A stretch of DNA of 64,000 bases from Streptosporangium becharense (lineage in GTDB: Bacteria > Actinomycetota > Actinomycetes > Streptosporangiales > Streptosporangiaceae): positions 5,580,001-5,644,000 of the forward strand of contig NZ_JACHMP010000001.1 in the NCBI RefSeq assembly GCF_014204985.1. The letters run 5' to 3'. Below, piece by piece: positions 34,088-42,136 of this stretch; position 1 is the first letter of the stretch, and every line of letters begins with the position of its first letter. A program made the position numbers and the translations under genes. The notes below the pieces were generated by a model. The model did not search any database. It was given only the letters and a program-made list of their open reading frames with translations, and was not told where the DNA came from.

Positions 34088-36196
34088 CTACGACGCCGTA
34101 CCGGGCGCCTCGTCCGGTGAGTGCGGCGTGACGCCGAGCGCCCGGCAGTAGAAGGCGAGCTCGTCGACGTCGTGCTCGATGAGCGCGGTCAGGGTGGTGC
34201 CGCCGCCGTGCCCGGAGGCGTGGAGCGGCAGCAGGAGGTAGGGCCCGCCCAGCTTGGCCTCGGCCTGGAGCCGGGCGACCATCTTGAGCGGGTCGTACGG
34301 CGGTGCCATCCGGTCGTTCATCGCCGACGCGAACATCATCACGGGATAGCGGCCGTCGGCCCGGACGTTGTGGTACGGCGAGTACCCGGCCAGGTACGGG
34401 CCCTCGACCGGGTCGTCGGGCGAGCCGTACTCGACGGTCGCCGAGCTCAGGTGACTGAACGTCGGGAAGCGCATCATGTCGAGGACGGCCGCGCGGCAGT
34501 ACACGGCCCCGAACGCGTCGGGTGCCTGCACGGCGGTGGTGGCGACGAGCAGGCCGCCGTTGCTGTTGCCGCGCGAGACGAGCTTGGACGGTGTCGTGTA
34601 ACCCGCCGAGACGAGCCAGCGCGCCGCGGCGACGTAGTCGTCGAAGGCGTTCTGCCGCCGCGTCTTGCAGGCCGCCTCGTGCCAGGCGCGGCCGTACTCG
34701 CCGCCGCCCCGCACGTTCGCGAAGGCGAGCACGCCGCCCAGCTCCAGCCAGGCGGCGTTGAGCGCCGCGAAGCGCGGCTCCAGCGGGATGTTGAAGCCGC
34801 CGTAGCCGTTCAGCCGCACGGGGCGGCGCCCGTCGCGGGGCAGGTCCTTGTGGTGGACGACGAACATCGACACCGGCGTGCCGTCGGACGACTCGTACCA
34901 GACCTGGTCCGTCACGTACTCCGACGCGTCGAGCCCGATGTCGGGCACGTGGTACGGCGACAGGCGGTCGTTCGCGTAGTCGTAGCGGTAGACCGACGGC
35001 GGTTGCACGTACGACATGAAGCTCACCCACACCTCGTCGCCGCTCCAGGAGCCGCCGATGCCGCTGATGGTGCCGTCGCCCTCGTTGCGGCTTACCGAGC
35101 CGAGCGCGGGCAGCACCAGTTCGCGCAGGTGGGTGCCGTCCTCGGCGTGGATCTGCACACGGTGCGACGCCGCACGGGAGTAGACGGCGTAGAGCCGTCC
35201 GCCGACCCCGGTGACGGTCTGCAGGGTGTCGGAGTTCTCTGGGATGAGCGTCCGCCACTCGGTCGGCGCGCTCAGCGACGCCACGCACAGCCGGCCGCGC
35301 GGCGCGTCGAGGTTGGTCTGGACGAGCACCGAGTCGCCGATCACCTGCACCTGGTTGACGGACCGCATGTCGGGGGCGACCGGCAGGAGCGCGTCGTCGG
35401 CGAGGCGCAGCAGGTGGACGACGTTGGCGTGCACGTAGTCCCACTTGTACAGCACGGCGAAGCGACCGCACTCGGTGACCTTCACCGAGCACCAGTACTC
35501 CTTGTCGTGGTCGTCGCCGAAGACCCGGCGGGCCGGCGCGTCCGACCCGAGCCGGTGCTCGTAGACGGCGTTCCAGTGCGCCTCGTCGCCCGGGGGCACC
35601 TCGCCCGGCTCCGGGCACGCCGTGTAGAAGAACCCGGACGAGTCGGGACGCCAGGCCACCGACATGTGGTTCGTGCCGCGGGGCCGGTCGGGCAGCAGCC
35701 GCCCCGTCTCGACGTCCAGCACGTGGATCACCGCGTCGTGGGTGCTGCCGACGGACTTCCCGAAGGCGACCAGTGCGCCGTCGGGTGACGGCACGGCGAA
35801 CACCAGCGCCTCGTCGCTCGCCCAGGTGTTGGGGTCGAGCACCGTCTCAAGCGGTGCGTCCTCGCCGCGCCGCAGCAGGAACGCGAGTTTCTCGTCGTCG
35901 GCGTCCGCCTGCCACAGGAACTCGTGTCCCGGCGGTCCGGCGGGGATCGGTGGCGACAGCCGCGCGTGACGCGTCGCCCGGGTCACCGCCTCCCGCAGCC
36001 GGTCGCGGCCCGGCACCGCGTCCAGCACGGCACGCGTGACCGCTTCCTGCGCGGCGATCCACGCCCGGGTCTCCGTGTCGTCGAGCCGTTCCATCCAGGC
36101 GTAGGGGTCGTCGAACCGCCTGCCGTGCATCGTGTACCCGCTGTCCGGGTCGATCCGCGCCACGGGGGCTTCCAGGGGCAGGTCGAATGTGCTCAT
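34088..36196 (-). CDS. Prolyl oligopeptidase (S9A) family serine peptidase
   Basis: A 702-residue prolyl oligopeptidase: seven-bladed propeller region (about 80-420) and a C-terminal alpha/beta hydrolase. Ser in SRGNSNGG, Asp in SAMNDRMAPP, His in LHASGHGGG. An RNGEGDGT-like loop and NVRGGGEYG, typical of the family, are seen. No signal peptide, so it is cytosolic and would cleave short proline-containing peptides. It is not linked to a cluster here. Start ATG 36196 near the expected N terminus (ARIDPDSGYTMHGRRFDDPYAW). Confidence 0.92.
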   Translation of the reverse strand: MSTFDLPLEAPVARIDPDSGYTMHGRRFDDPYAWMERLDDTETRAWIAAQEAVTRAVLDAVPGRDRLREAVTRATRHARLSPPIPAGPPGHEFLWQADADDEKLAFLLRRGEDAPLETVLDPNTWASDEALVFAVPSPDGALVAFGKSVGSTHDAVIHVLDVETGRLLPDRPRGTNHMSVAWRPDSSGFFYTACPEPGEVPPGDEAHWNAVYEHRLGSDAPARRVFGDDHDKEYWCSVKVTECGRFAVLYKWDYVHANVVHLLRLADDALLPVAPDMRSVNQVQVIGDSVLVQTNLDAPRGRLCVASLSAPTEWRTLIPENSDTLQTVTGVGGRLYAVYSRAASHRVQIHAEDGTHLRELVLPALGSVSRNEGDGTISGIGGSWSGDEVWVSFMSYVQPPSVYRYDYANDRLSPYHVPDIGLDASEYVTDQVWYESSDGTPVSMFVVHHKDLPRDGRRPVRLNGYGGFNIPLEPRFAALNAAWLELGGVLAFANVRGGGEYGRAWHEAACKTRRQNAFDDYVAAARWLVSAGYTTPSKLVSRGNSNGGLLVATTAVQAPDAFGAVYCRAAVLDMMRFPTFSHLSSATVEYGSPDDPVEGPYLAGYSPYHNVRADGRYPVMMFASAMNDRMAPPYDPLKMVARLQAEAKLGGPYLLLPLHASGHGGGTTLTALIEHDVDELAFYCRALGVTPHSPDEAPGTAS

Positions 36197-36690
36197 CGAG
36201 TGATCCTCCGTCGGTCGCCGGGCACGGGCGCGACCGCGCGCGGTTCACCGATCCCCGCCCTCACCGCGGACGGCGGGCACGCGCCACGGACGACGCCCGC
36301 AGCCGCGTTCGGAATCGGTGCCGCGGCTGTCGCTGTCCACGTGCCGTCACCACAATCGTGCCGATATCCAAGCACATACAACCATTTGAGATTATCAATT
36401 TTCAAAGGAAATCCAGTCACACTTCGGCCTGGGCGGGAGGTCCGGGGTGTCGCGTTGCGGGACGCGCCGGCTCGGGCCGCCGTCGTCGGTGCGCGACCCG
36501 CCGGCCGTGGTCCTCGCCGGCCCGGCGGCTCCGTCGCGCCGGCCCGGGACGAGGGGAACATGAACCCCGATGCCCGGCCGCGGGCCCCGTCGCGCCGCGG
36601 GACCGGTGACGACGTCGCCGGGCAAGGTGGACGCCGCCTCGTGCGGCGAGTTCCGGCCTTGAGCTGATCGGCGATACATATGATTAGGTA
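36197..36690. other. Gene-free divergent region before the sugar permeases
   Basis: About 490 bases between the peptidase gene (minus) and the permease promoter. A conspicuously AT-rich island at 36370-36420 (ACAACCATTTGAGATTATCA) could carry the peptidase promoter; the rest is GC-rich with no credible frame. Confidence 0.45.
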
Positions 36691-36722
36691 TTGACAAATT
36701 TTCGCTAGCCTACATCATTATT
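36691..36722 (+). promoter_or_regulatory. Promoter/operator copy 1 of the sugar regulon
   Basis: TTGACAAATTTTCG, seven bases, then ACATCATTATT. TTGACA is a perfect -35 element. The same two blocks with the same spacing recur at 40597-40628. It ends 54 bases before the first permease start. It should be the promoter, with an overlapping operator probably bound by the ROK repressor. Confidence 0.75.
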
Positions 36723-36776
36723 ATCCGATGGTGGACCGTTGGAGCGCCGGTGAGTGGCTATCGAGAAGGAGTGCGC

Positions 36777-37727
36777 ATGCACGCGGTTGGGACACGACTC
36801 GATGCCGGGACCGACCAGCGTTCGGGGCTCCTCGGCCGCGGAGGCGGCCCGCGGAGGAAACGAGACGACCGGCTGGTCGGGTGGTTGTTCCTGCTGCCGG
36901 TGATCGTCGGTTTCGTGGTCTTCTACGCCTACCCGACGGCCCGGGGCGTGTGGTACTCGTTCACGGACTACAGCCTGCTCAACGATCCGTCGTACGTGGG
37001 CACCGACAACTACGAACAGCTGATCGACGACGACCAGTTCTGGAACGCGCTGAAGGTCACGGGCTACTACGTGGTCGTGAACATCGTCTCGCAGATGGTG
37101 GTCGCACTGGGGCTGGCAGCGTTGATGCACCGGCTGACCCGGTCGGTCGTGCTGCGTGCGGCGCTGCTGGTCCCCTGGCTGGTGCCGAACGTGACGATCG
37201 GCCTGTTGTGGGCGTGGCTGCTGGATCCCGACCTCGGATTCGTCAACCACCTCCTCGGCCTGGCCGGCCTCGACACGACCCTGTCGTTCAACTCCCCGAC
37301 CTGGGCGATGCCCCTGGTGGCCCTGGTCAACAGCTGGGCCTACACCGGCTACACCGCGCTGCTGCTCTACGCCGGGATGCTGCAGATACCGCAGCATCTG
37401 TACGAGGGTGCGGCGATCGACGGCGCGGGCGAGACGCGGATGTTCCGATCGATCACTCTGCCGCTCCTGCGGCCGATCCTGGCGCTGGTGCTGGTGGTGT
37501 CGTTGATCGGCTCGTTCCAGATCTTCGACACGGTCGCGGTCGTGTACGGCGGCAAGGCGCCCATCCCGGAGACCCGCGTCATCTACTACTACATCTACCA
37601 GCAGGCCTTCAGCTACTTCCACATGGGATACGCCGCCGCTGTGGCGATGGTCCTCGTGGTCATCCTCGGTGTGCTGACGGCCGTGCAGATGCGAATGCTG
37701 CGCGCGTCGCGCTCGGACCTGGGCTAA
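36777..37727 (+). CDS. CUT1 sugar ABC transporter permease (MalF type)
   Basis: A 316-residue permease with six membrane segments (first LVGWLFLLPVIVGFVVFYAYP) and the EAA loop EGAAIDGAGETRMFRSITLPLLRP that contacts the ATPase. ATG 36777, with AAGGAG upstream, is the right start rather than 36750. The second permease follows after 11 bases. Together with the lipoprotein at 40698 it should import an oligosaccharide, and the GH36 neighbour suggests alpha-galactosides. No ATP-binding subunit is encoded here; actinobacterial CUT1 systems usually borrow the shared MsiK ATPase. Confidence 0.93.
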   Translation: MHAVGTRLDAGTDQRSGLLGRGGGPRRKRDDRLVGWLFLLPVIVGFVVFYAYPTARGVWYSFTDYSLLNDPSYVGTDNYEQLIDDDQFWNALKVTGYYVVVNIVSQMVVALGLAALMHRLTRSVVLRAALLVPWLVPNVTIGLLWAWLLDPDLGFVNHLLGLAGLDTTLSFNSPTWAMPLVALVNSWAYTGYTALLLYAGMLQIPQHLYEGAAIDGAGETRMFRSITLPLLRPILALVLVVSLIGSFQIFDTVAVVYGGKAPIPETRVIYYYIYQQAFSYFHMGYAAAVAMVLVVILGVLTAVQMRMLRASRSDLG

Positions 37728-37738
37728 GGAGCCTTCGG

Positions 37739-38620
37739 ATGTTCTCCGGAATGAAGATCGGCAGAGGCGTCGCCTGGTTCGCCCTCATCGCCGCGGTCGT
37801 GCTCACCGTCTTCCCCTTCTACTGGATGGTCCGTACGGCCCTCACCCCCGCGGCCGACCTCTACCGCGACTCGACCGCGCTGTGGCCCCAGAACCCCACC
37901 TTGATCAATTTCATGCGGATCCTGGGCCTGGTCGACCACGAACAGGCCAGAGCCGCGGGCGGGTCAGGCGCGCACATCAACTTCCTGCTGTACACGATGA
38001 ACTCACTGATCTACAGCGGCCTGATCGCCGTCGTGCAGACCTTCTGCTGCGCGATGGCGGGCTACGCCTTCGCCCGGCTGCGGTTCCCGGGCAGGAATCT
38101 GGCGTTCGGAATCATCGTCGCCGCGCTGATGGTGCCGCCGATCTTCACGCTGCTGCCGAACTTCGTCCTGGTCAAGCAGTTGGGGGTGCTGAACACCTTC
38201 ACGGGCCTGGTCCTCCCGAGCCTGCTGATGACGCCGTTCGCGGTGTTCTTCCTGCGGCAGTTCTTCCTGTCCATCCCCGGAGACGTGGAGGAGGCCGCGA
38301 CGCTCGAGGGCATCAGCCGGTGGGGGATGTTCTGGAGGATCGTCCTTCCGATGAGCCGGGGCCCGCTGGTCACCATCGGGCTGACCACCATCGTGTGGAG
38401 CTGGAAGGACTATCTGTGGCCGTTGCTGGTGGGGAAGGGGGAGAGTACCCGTGTCCTCACCGTCGGCCTGGGCGTGTTCCTCCAGCAGTCCCCGAACACG
38501 GCGCCGGACTGGACCGGGCTCATGGCCGGATCGGTTCTGTCCATCCTCCCGGTGCTCCTGCTGCTCGTCTTCCTCGGCAAGCGGCTGGTGCAGTCCATGA
38601 ACTTCTCCGGCATGAAGTGA
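37739..38620 (+). CDS. CUT1 sugar ABC transporter permease (MalG type)
   Basis: A 293-residue permease with six membrane segments (first VAWFALIAAVVLTVFPFYWMV) and the EAA loop EEAATLEGISRWGMFWRIVLPMSRGP. AAGGAG lies before ATG 37739. It pairs with the MalF-type permease just upstream. A hairpin terminator follows at 38757. Confidence 0.94.
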   Translation: MFSGMKIGRGVAWFALIAAVVLTVFPFYWMVRTALTPAADLYRDSTALWPQNPTLINFMRILGLVDHEQARAAGGSGAHINFLLYTMNSLIYSGLIAVVQTFCCAMAGYAFARLRFPGRNLAFGIIVAALMVPPIFTLLPNFVLVKQLGVLNTFTGLVLPSLLMTPFAVFFLRQFFLSIPGDVEEAATLEGISRWGMFWRIVLPMSRGPLVTIGLTTIVWSWKDYLWPLLVGKGESTRVLTVGLGVFLQQSPNTAPDWTGLMAGSVLSILPVLLLLVFLGKRLVQSMNFSGMK

Positions 38621-38756
38621 CGACGCCCGCGGTGCCCGGGGTGCGGGAGTGTCCCGGTCCTGGCCGCCACATGCAACGCCTCGTCGCGGTCGTCGGTGGT
38701 GACGGCGAGGGCTTTTCGAGGTGAAGGTCCTGCCCGCGGTGGAGAGAACGCGGGAA

Positions 38757-38781
38757 CCCCGGACCGGTGACCGGTCCGGGG
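38757..38781. terminator. Terminator hairpin between convergent units
   Basis: Stem CCCCGGACCGG, loop TGA, stem CCGGTCCGGGG: an 11-bp perfect stem. It lies between the permease operon (plus) and the decayed CBM gene (minus) and can stop transcription from both sides. Confidence 0.8.
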
Positions 38782-38793
38782 TCGTCTACGGCT

Positions 38794-39068
38794 TCAGTCC
38801 GCCGCGATGTTGATCTTGTTGATGTCGGGGGCACAGCCGCCGGGGTTGGTGACGGTGACGGTGACGGTGTTGTTCCCGGCGGCGAGGGTGACGGTCAGGG
38901 CACGGACGCCCACGGTGTTCCAGTCGGCGGTGGCCGGGAAGCCGACGGTGGTCGCCGCCTCGTCGTTGACCCTGACCGTCACCGTACGGACCTCCGCCGA
39001 CAGGAGAGATCACCAGCGTACGGGTTCCGGTGGAGCTCGCACCGACCTGGTTGAAGGTGGGAACCGCG
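38794..39068 (-). pseudogene. Frameshifted remnant of a carbohydrate-binding module
   Basis: On the minus strand, 39068 to about 39005 reads like the start of a CBM35/CBM6-type lobe (TFNQVGASSTGTRTLVIS). Then the frame shifts, and 38982-38794 continues the same domain (TVRVNDEAATTVGFPATADW, NTVTVTV, APDINKINIA) to a stop. Both pieces together match the conserved pattern of this fold, but no single frame holds them and no catalytic domain precedes. I read it as the tail of a lost secreted glycosidase, next to the DUF4832 gene. Confidence 0.65.
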
Positions 39069-39160
39069 CCGTCAGGGCGAGAACCGCGCCAGGAGGGGAT
39101 TCATGGGGTGGTGACCTCCGGTGGAGGGAGGGAATCCCCCGACGGGTGGACGGCCCGAGG

Positions 39161-40552
39161 TCAGAAGACCCGGGTCCGGCCGAGTGTGAGCCAGCCGGGA
39201 ACGGTGGTGTCCTGGTCGGCGTTGGCGAAGCGCAGCGGCATGCCGCCCGGCAGCGGGTTGGCGGCCCGCAGGACCAGCGTGTAGTCGCCCTTCCGCAGGC
39301 CCGCGGCGGGCAGGTCGGCGGTGAGCTCGGCCGGGACGCCGGGCATGATGCCGGTCAGCTTCCACGACGTCGTCCAGGTCCTGGCGATCCGGCCGTCGCG
39401 GCCGATGGCGGCCACCTGAAGGGGCCAGTCGTAGGAGAACGGGGCGACGCCGTCGTTCCGGATCCGGAGGGCGAGGTTGAGGCTGTGGCGCCGGTGACCG
39501 GTCTTCACCGCGGTGACCCGCAGCCGGTAGCCCAGTGACTTCGCGCCGGCCAGGGCCTTGTCGTAGGCGGCGCCAGTGTAGCCGGGGCTGAAGGCGTAGT
39601 GGTTGAGCAGCCAGGAGGCGTGGGTCTGGGCGACGCTTGCGGCGAAGTCCTTGTCCCCGTCGCCGGTGCAGTCCATCGGCGTGTTGAAGATGCAGCCCTG
39701 AAGTTCGGGCCGCAGCTCGCCGGCGACCGTGGCGCTCTTCCACTTGTCGGTGGTCCCGGCCTGCCGCATCAGGTCCATGAAGTGCCAGCCGGGCCCCGGC
39801 AGGGTGGAGTAGGCGAAGGAGTCGTCGTGGTACCCCATGTCGAGCGACTTGTTGTCGGCGCCGGGGTAGCGGACCATGAGCCTGGTCTCGTCGAAGGCCT
39901 CGTCGTAGGCGTTCAGGACCCTGAGCTGCTGGGCCTGGGACGCGAACCAGTTCTCCGTGCCGGGGTCCCCGTTGTGCGGCCAGGTGTGCCACTCGCCCCA
40001 GAAGCCCAGCAGGCCGAGCTGGACGAACCCCACACGGGGGTCTCCGTCGTAGCGGCGGCCGAGCGCGGCGATGAACCGGTCGAGCGCGGTGGTCAGGTTC
40101 GGGTCGTCGTAGTCGGGCGACACGCTCTGCCCGTTGTTGCCGAAGTCGTCGTACGGGCGGGTCAGCAGGCCCTGATCGAGGAGGAATTTGGGGATGCCGC
40201 TGGGCTTGCCCGGATAGTCGAGATAGAAGCGGAACGCCGCCTGGTGGCCTCGGGCGGCGATCGCGTTCAGCTGCTCTTCCAGGGGCCGCCAGTCGAGCCG
40301 GTGGGGACCGGTCATCACCGCGTTCAGCGGCAGGTAGAACCACTCCATCGAGTGCGGGAACGTCGTATAGGCGCCCGCGTAGGGGATGAAGCCCTCCAGC
40401 GGATTGGCGTCCGGAGCCTCCGCCGCCGCCAGGGCCCGCCAGTCCGGCTGTGTGGCCGCAGTCGAGCTTGGGGCGGGCAGCGCCGCCGCGACCGCGGTCA
40501 GGACGGCGACGACCGCCATCCGGGCAGGCCGGTTGACCAGAGAGTGGACCAT
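39161..40552 (-). CDS. Secreted DUF4832-type glycosidase-like protein
   Basis: A 463-residue exported protein. The signal peptide is clear (MVHSLVNRPARMAVVAVLTA, Ala-rich core, cleavage near STAA). The middle reads as a TIM-barrel region of the DUF4874/DUF4832 type (RFYLDYPGKPSGIPKFL, GFVQLGLLGFWGEWHTWP, with acidic residues at strand ends), and the C terminus is a beta-sandwich (LTADLPAAGLRKGDYTLVLRAANP). Such proteins resemble glycoside hydrolases of unknown specificity. ATG 40552 has GGAGG five bases upstream; the upstream open frame crosses the sugar promoter and is not used. It is divergent from the sugar-binding lipoprotein. Confidence 0.82.
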   Translation of the reverse strand: MVHSLVNRPARMAVVAVLTAVAAALPAPSSTAATQPDWRALAAAEAPDANPLEGFIPYAGAYTTFPHSMEWFYLPLNAVMTGPHRLDWRPLEEQLNAIAARGHQAAFRFYLDYPGKPSGIPKFLLDQGLLTRPYDDFGNNGQSVSPDYDDPNLTTALDRFIAALGRRYDGDPRVGFVQLGLLGFWGEWHTWPHNGDPGTENWFASQAQQLRVLNAYDEAFDETRLMVRYPGADNKSLDMGYHDDSFAYSTLPGPGWHFMDLMRQAGTTDKWKSATVAGELRPELQGCIFNTPMDCTGDGDKDFAASVAQTHASWLLNHYAFSPGYTGAAYDKALAGAKSLGYRLRVTAVKTGHRRHSLNLALRIRNDGVAPFSYDWPLQVAAIGRDGRIARTWTTSWKLTGIMPGVPAELTADLPAAGLRKGDYTLVLRAANPLPGGMPLRFANADQDTTVPGWLTLGRTRVF

Positions 40553-40596
40553 CGAAGCCTCCACATGACGTTCGCCAAGGCATTTATGAGCCAACC

Positions 40597-40628
40597 TTGA
40601 CAAATTTTCGATGAGCCACATCATTATT
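40597..40628. promoter_or_regulatory. Promoter/operator copy 2 of the sugar regulon
   Basis: TTGACAAATTTTCG, seven bases, then ACATCATTATT, the same arrangement as at 36691-36722. It lies between the divergent DUF4832 gene (start 40552) and the lipoprotein (start 40698), so it may control both. A second ATGAGCC, seen at 40586 and 40611, is a direct repeat around it. Confidence 0.75.
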
Positions 40629-40697
40629 CGAGAGAGCGAACAAGGCAAGAGGGAAGTTTCCGGCCCTCGGCCCCACCCCCCAGGAAGAGGCATCTCG

Positions 40698-42056
40698 ATG
40701 ATCAACAGGAAGCGGGTCGGCACAGTGCTGGTGTGCGGGCTGCTGGCCGGTACGGCGCTGACCGCGTGCGGCGGCTCCGGAAGCGACGCCCCGGCGAACG
40801 GCCAGGTCACGCTCGACTACTGGCTGTGGGACGACAAGCAGCAGGCCTCCTACCAGGCTTGCGCCGACGCCTTCCACGCCGCGAACCCGAACATCACCAT
40901 CAAGATCACCCAGACGGCGTGGGCACAGTACTGGCAGAACCTGACCACCCAGCTGGCCGCCGGTGACGCCCCCGACGTGTGGACCAACCAGGTGTCCTAC
41001 TACCCGCAGTTCGTGTCCAGCCAGCAGATCCTCGACATCCAGCCGTACGTCGACGCCGACAAGGTCGATCTGAGCCAGTACCAGGAAGGGCTGGCGGACC
41101 TGTGGACCAAGGACGGCCGCCGGTACGGGTTGCCCAAGGACTGGGACACCGAAGCGATCGTCTACAACAGCGAGATGCTCGACAAGGCCGGCATCAAGGC
41201 CACCGACCTGGCCGACCTCACCTGGAACCCCACCGACGGCGGCACCTTCGAGCAGACCATCGCCAAGCTCACCGTCGACGACAAGGGCCGCAACGGCCTG
41301 GACCCGGCCTTCGACAAGGACAACGTCGCGGTCTACGGATACCAGCCGGAGTGGAACGACGGCTCCCAGGGCCAGAACGGGTGGGGCGAACTGGCCGCCG
41401 CCAACGGCTTCACCTACCTGGACAAGAACCCGTGGGGCACCCGGTACAAGTACGACGACCCCAAACTGATCGAGACCATCGGCTGGTACAAGGCGCTGAC
41501 CGACAAGGGGTACGCACCCAGGTTCGACAAGCAGTCGACGCTCGGCATCGACGCGGTGATGAACTCGGGCAAGGCCGCGCTGACGATCGCGGGCTCCTGG
41601 ACCATCAACACCTACCTGGGGGCCGACGCCAAGCAGAAGTTCGCGCTCGCACCACTGCCCGTCGGCCCGGTCGGGGTCCGCAAGAGCGCCATCAACGGCC
41701 TGTCGGACGCGATCTGGGCGGGCACCGAGCACAAGGACGCCGCCTGGAAGTGGGTGAAGTACCTCGGGTCGGCCGCCTGCCAGGACGTGGTCGGCGGCAA
41801 CGCTGTCGTGTTCCCCGCGATCAAGACCTCGGCCGAGAAGGCGCTGGCCGCCCACAAGGCCAAGGGCCGTGACGTGCAGGTCTACGTCGACTACACCAAG
41901 ACCCCCGGTGGCACGTTCCTGCTGCCGATCACCGAACACGGCACCGAGATCAGCCAGATCGTGCAGGACGCCCTGCAGTCGGTCATTCTCGGCCAGTCCG
42001 ACCCCGCTGGGGCGTTGAAGAAGGCCAATCAGCAGGTCAACGCCCTATTCGGCTGA
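40698..42056 (+). CDS. Sugar-binding lipoprotein of a CUT1 ABC transporter
   Basis: A 452-residue extracytoplasmic solute-binding protein (family 1). The lipoprotein signal ends LLAGTALTAC-GG, with the Cys as lipid anchor. Aromatic-rich segments (LDYWLWDDKQQASYQACADAF as DYWLWDDKQQ, SYYPQF, GYQPEW) fit sugar stacking. ATG 40698 has GGAAGAGG upstream. It serves the permeases at 36777-38620 although the DUF4832 gene and CBM remnant lie between. Followed by the alpha-galactosidase after 80 bases. Confidence 0.95.
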   Translation: MINRKRVGTVLVCGLLAGTALTACGGSGSDAPANGQVTLDYWLWDDKQQASYQACADAFHAANPNITIKITQTAWAQYWQNLTTQLAAGDAPDVWTNQVSYYPQFVSSQQILDIQPYVDADKVDLSQYQEGLADLWTKDGRRYGLPKDWDTEAIVYNSEMLDKAGIKATDLADLTWNPTDGGTFEQTIAKLTVDDKGRNGLDPAFDKDNVAVYGYQPEWNDGSQGQNGWGELAAANGFTYLDKNPWGTRYKYDDPKLIETIGWYKALTDKGYAPRFDKQSTLGIDAVMNSGKAALTIAGSWTINTYLGADAKQKFALAPLPVGPVGVRKSAINGLSDAIWAGTEHKDAAWKWVKYLGSAACQDVVGGNAVVFPAIKTSAEKALAAHKAKGRDVQVYVDYTKTPGGTFLLPITEHGTEISQIVQDALQSVILGQSDPAGALKKANQQVNALFG

Positions 42057-42136
42057 CCGTTCCATTTTCTGTCCCGTTCGGCGGGAACCCCCGCCGGCAA
42101 CCCCGCCGGACGGTCACTGCTGCTCGAAGGAGAACC

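Noticed and set aside
32931..35618. Long minus-strand frame of 895 codons over the peptidase and ADP-ribosylglycohydrolase genes
   Set aside because: Arg/Pro/Gly-rich translation with no family resemblance. It overlaps two well-supported genes and is the usual high-GC shadow frame.
36728..36776. Upstream starts for the first sugar permease and the frame running into the second
   Set aside because: AAGGAG sits directly before ATG 36777; the longer frames cross the promoter region or mix two genes.
40553..40810. N-terminal extension of the DUF4832 protein
   Set aside because: The extension would hide a clear signal peptide inside the protein and overlap the promoter and start of the lipoprotein gene.
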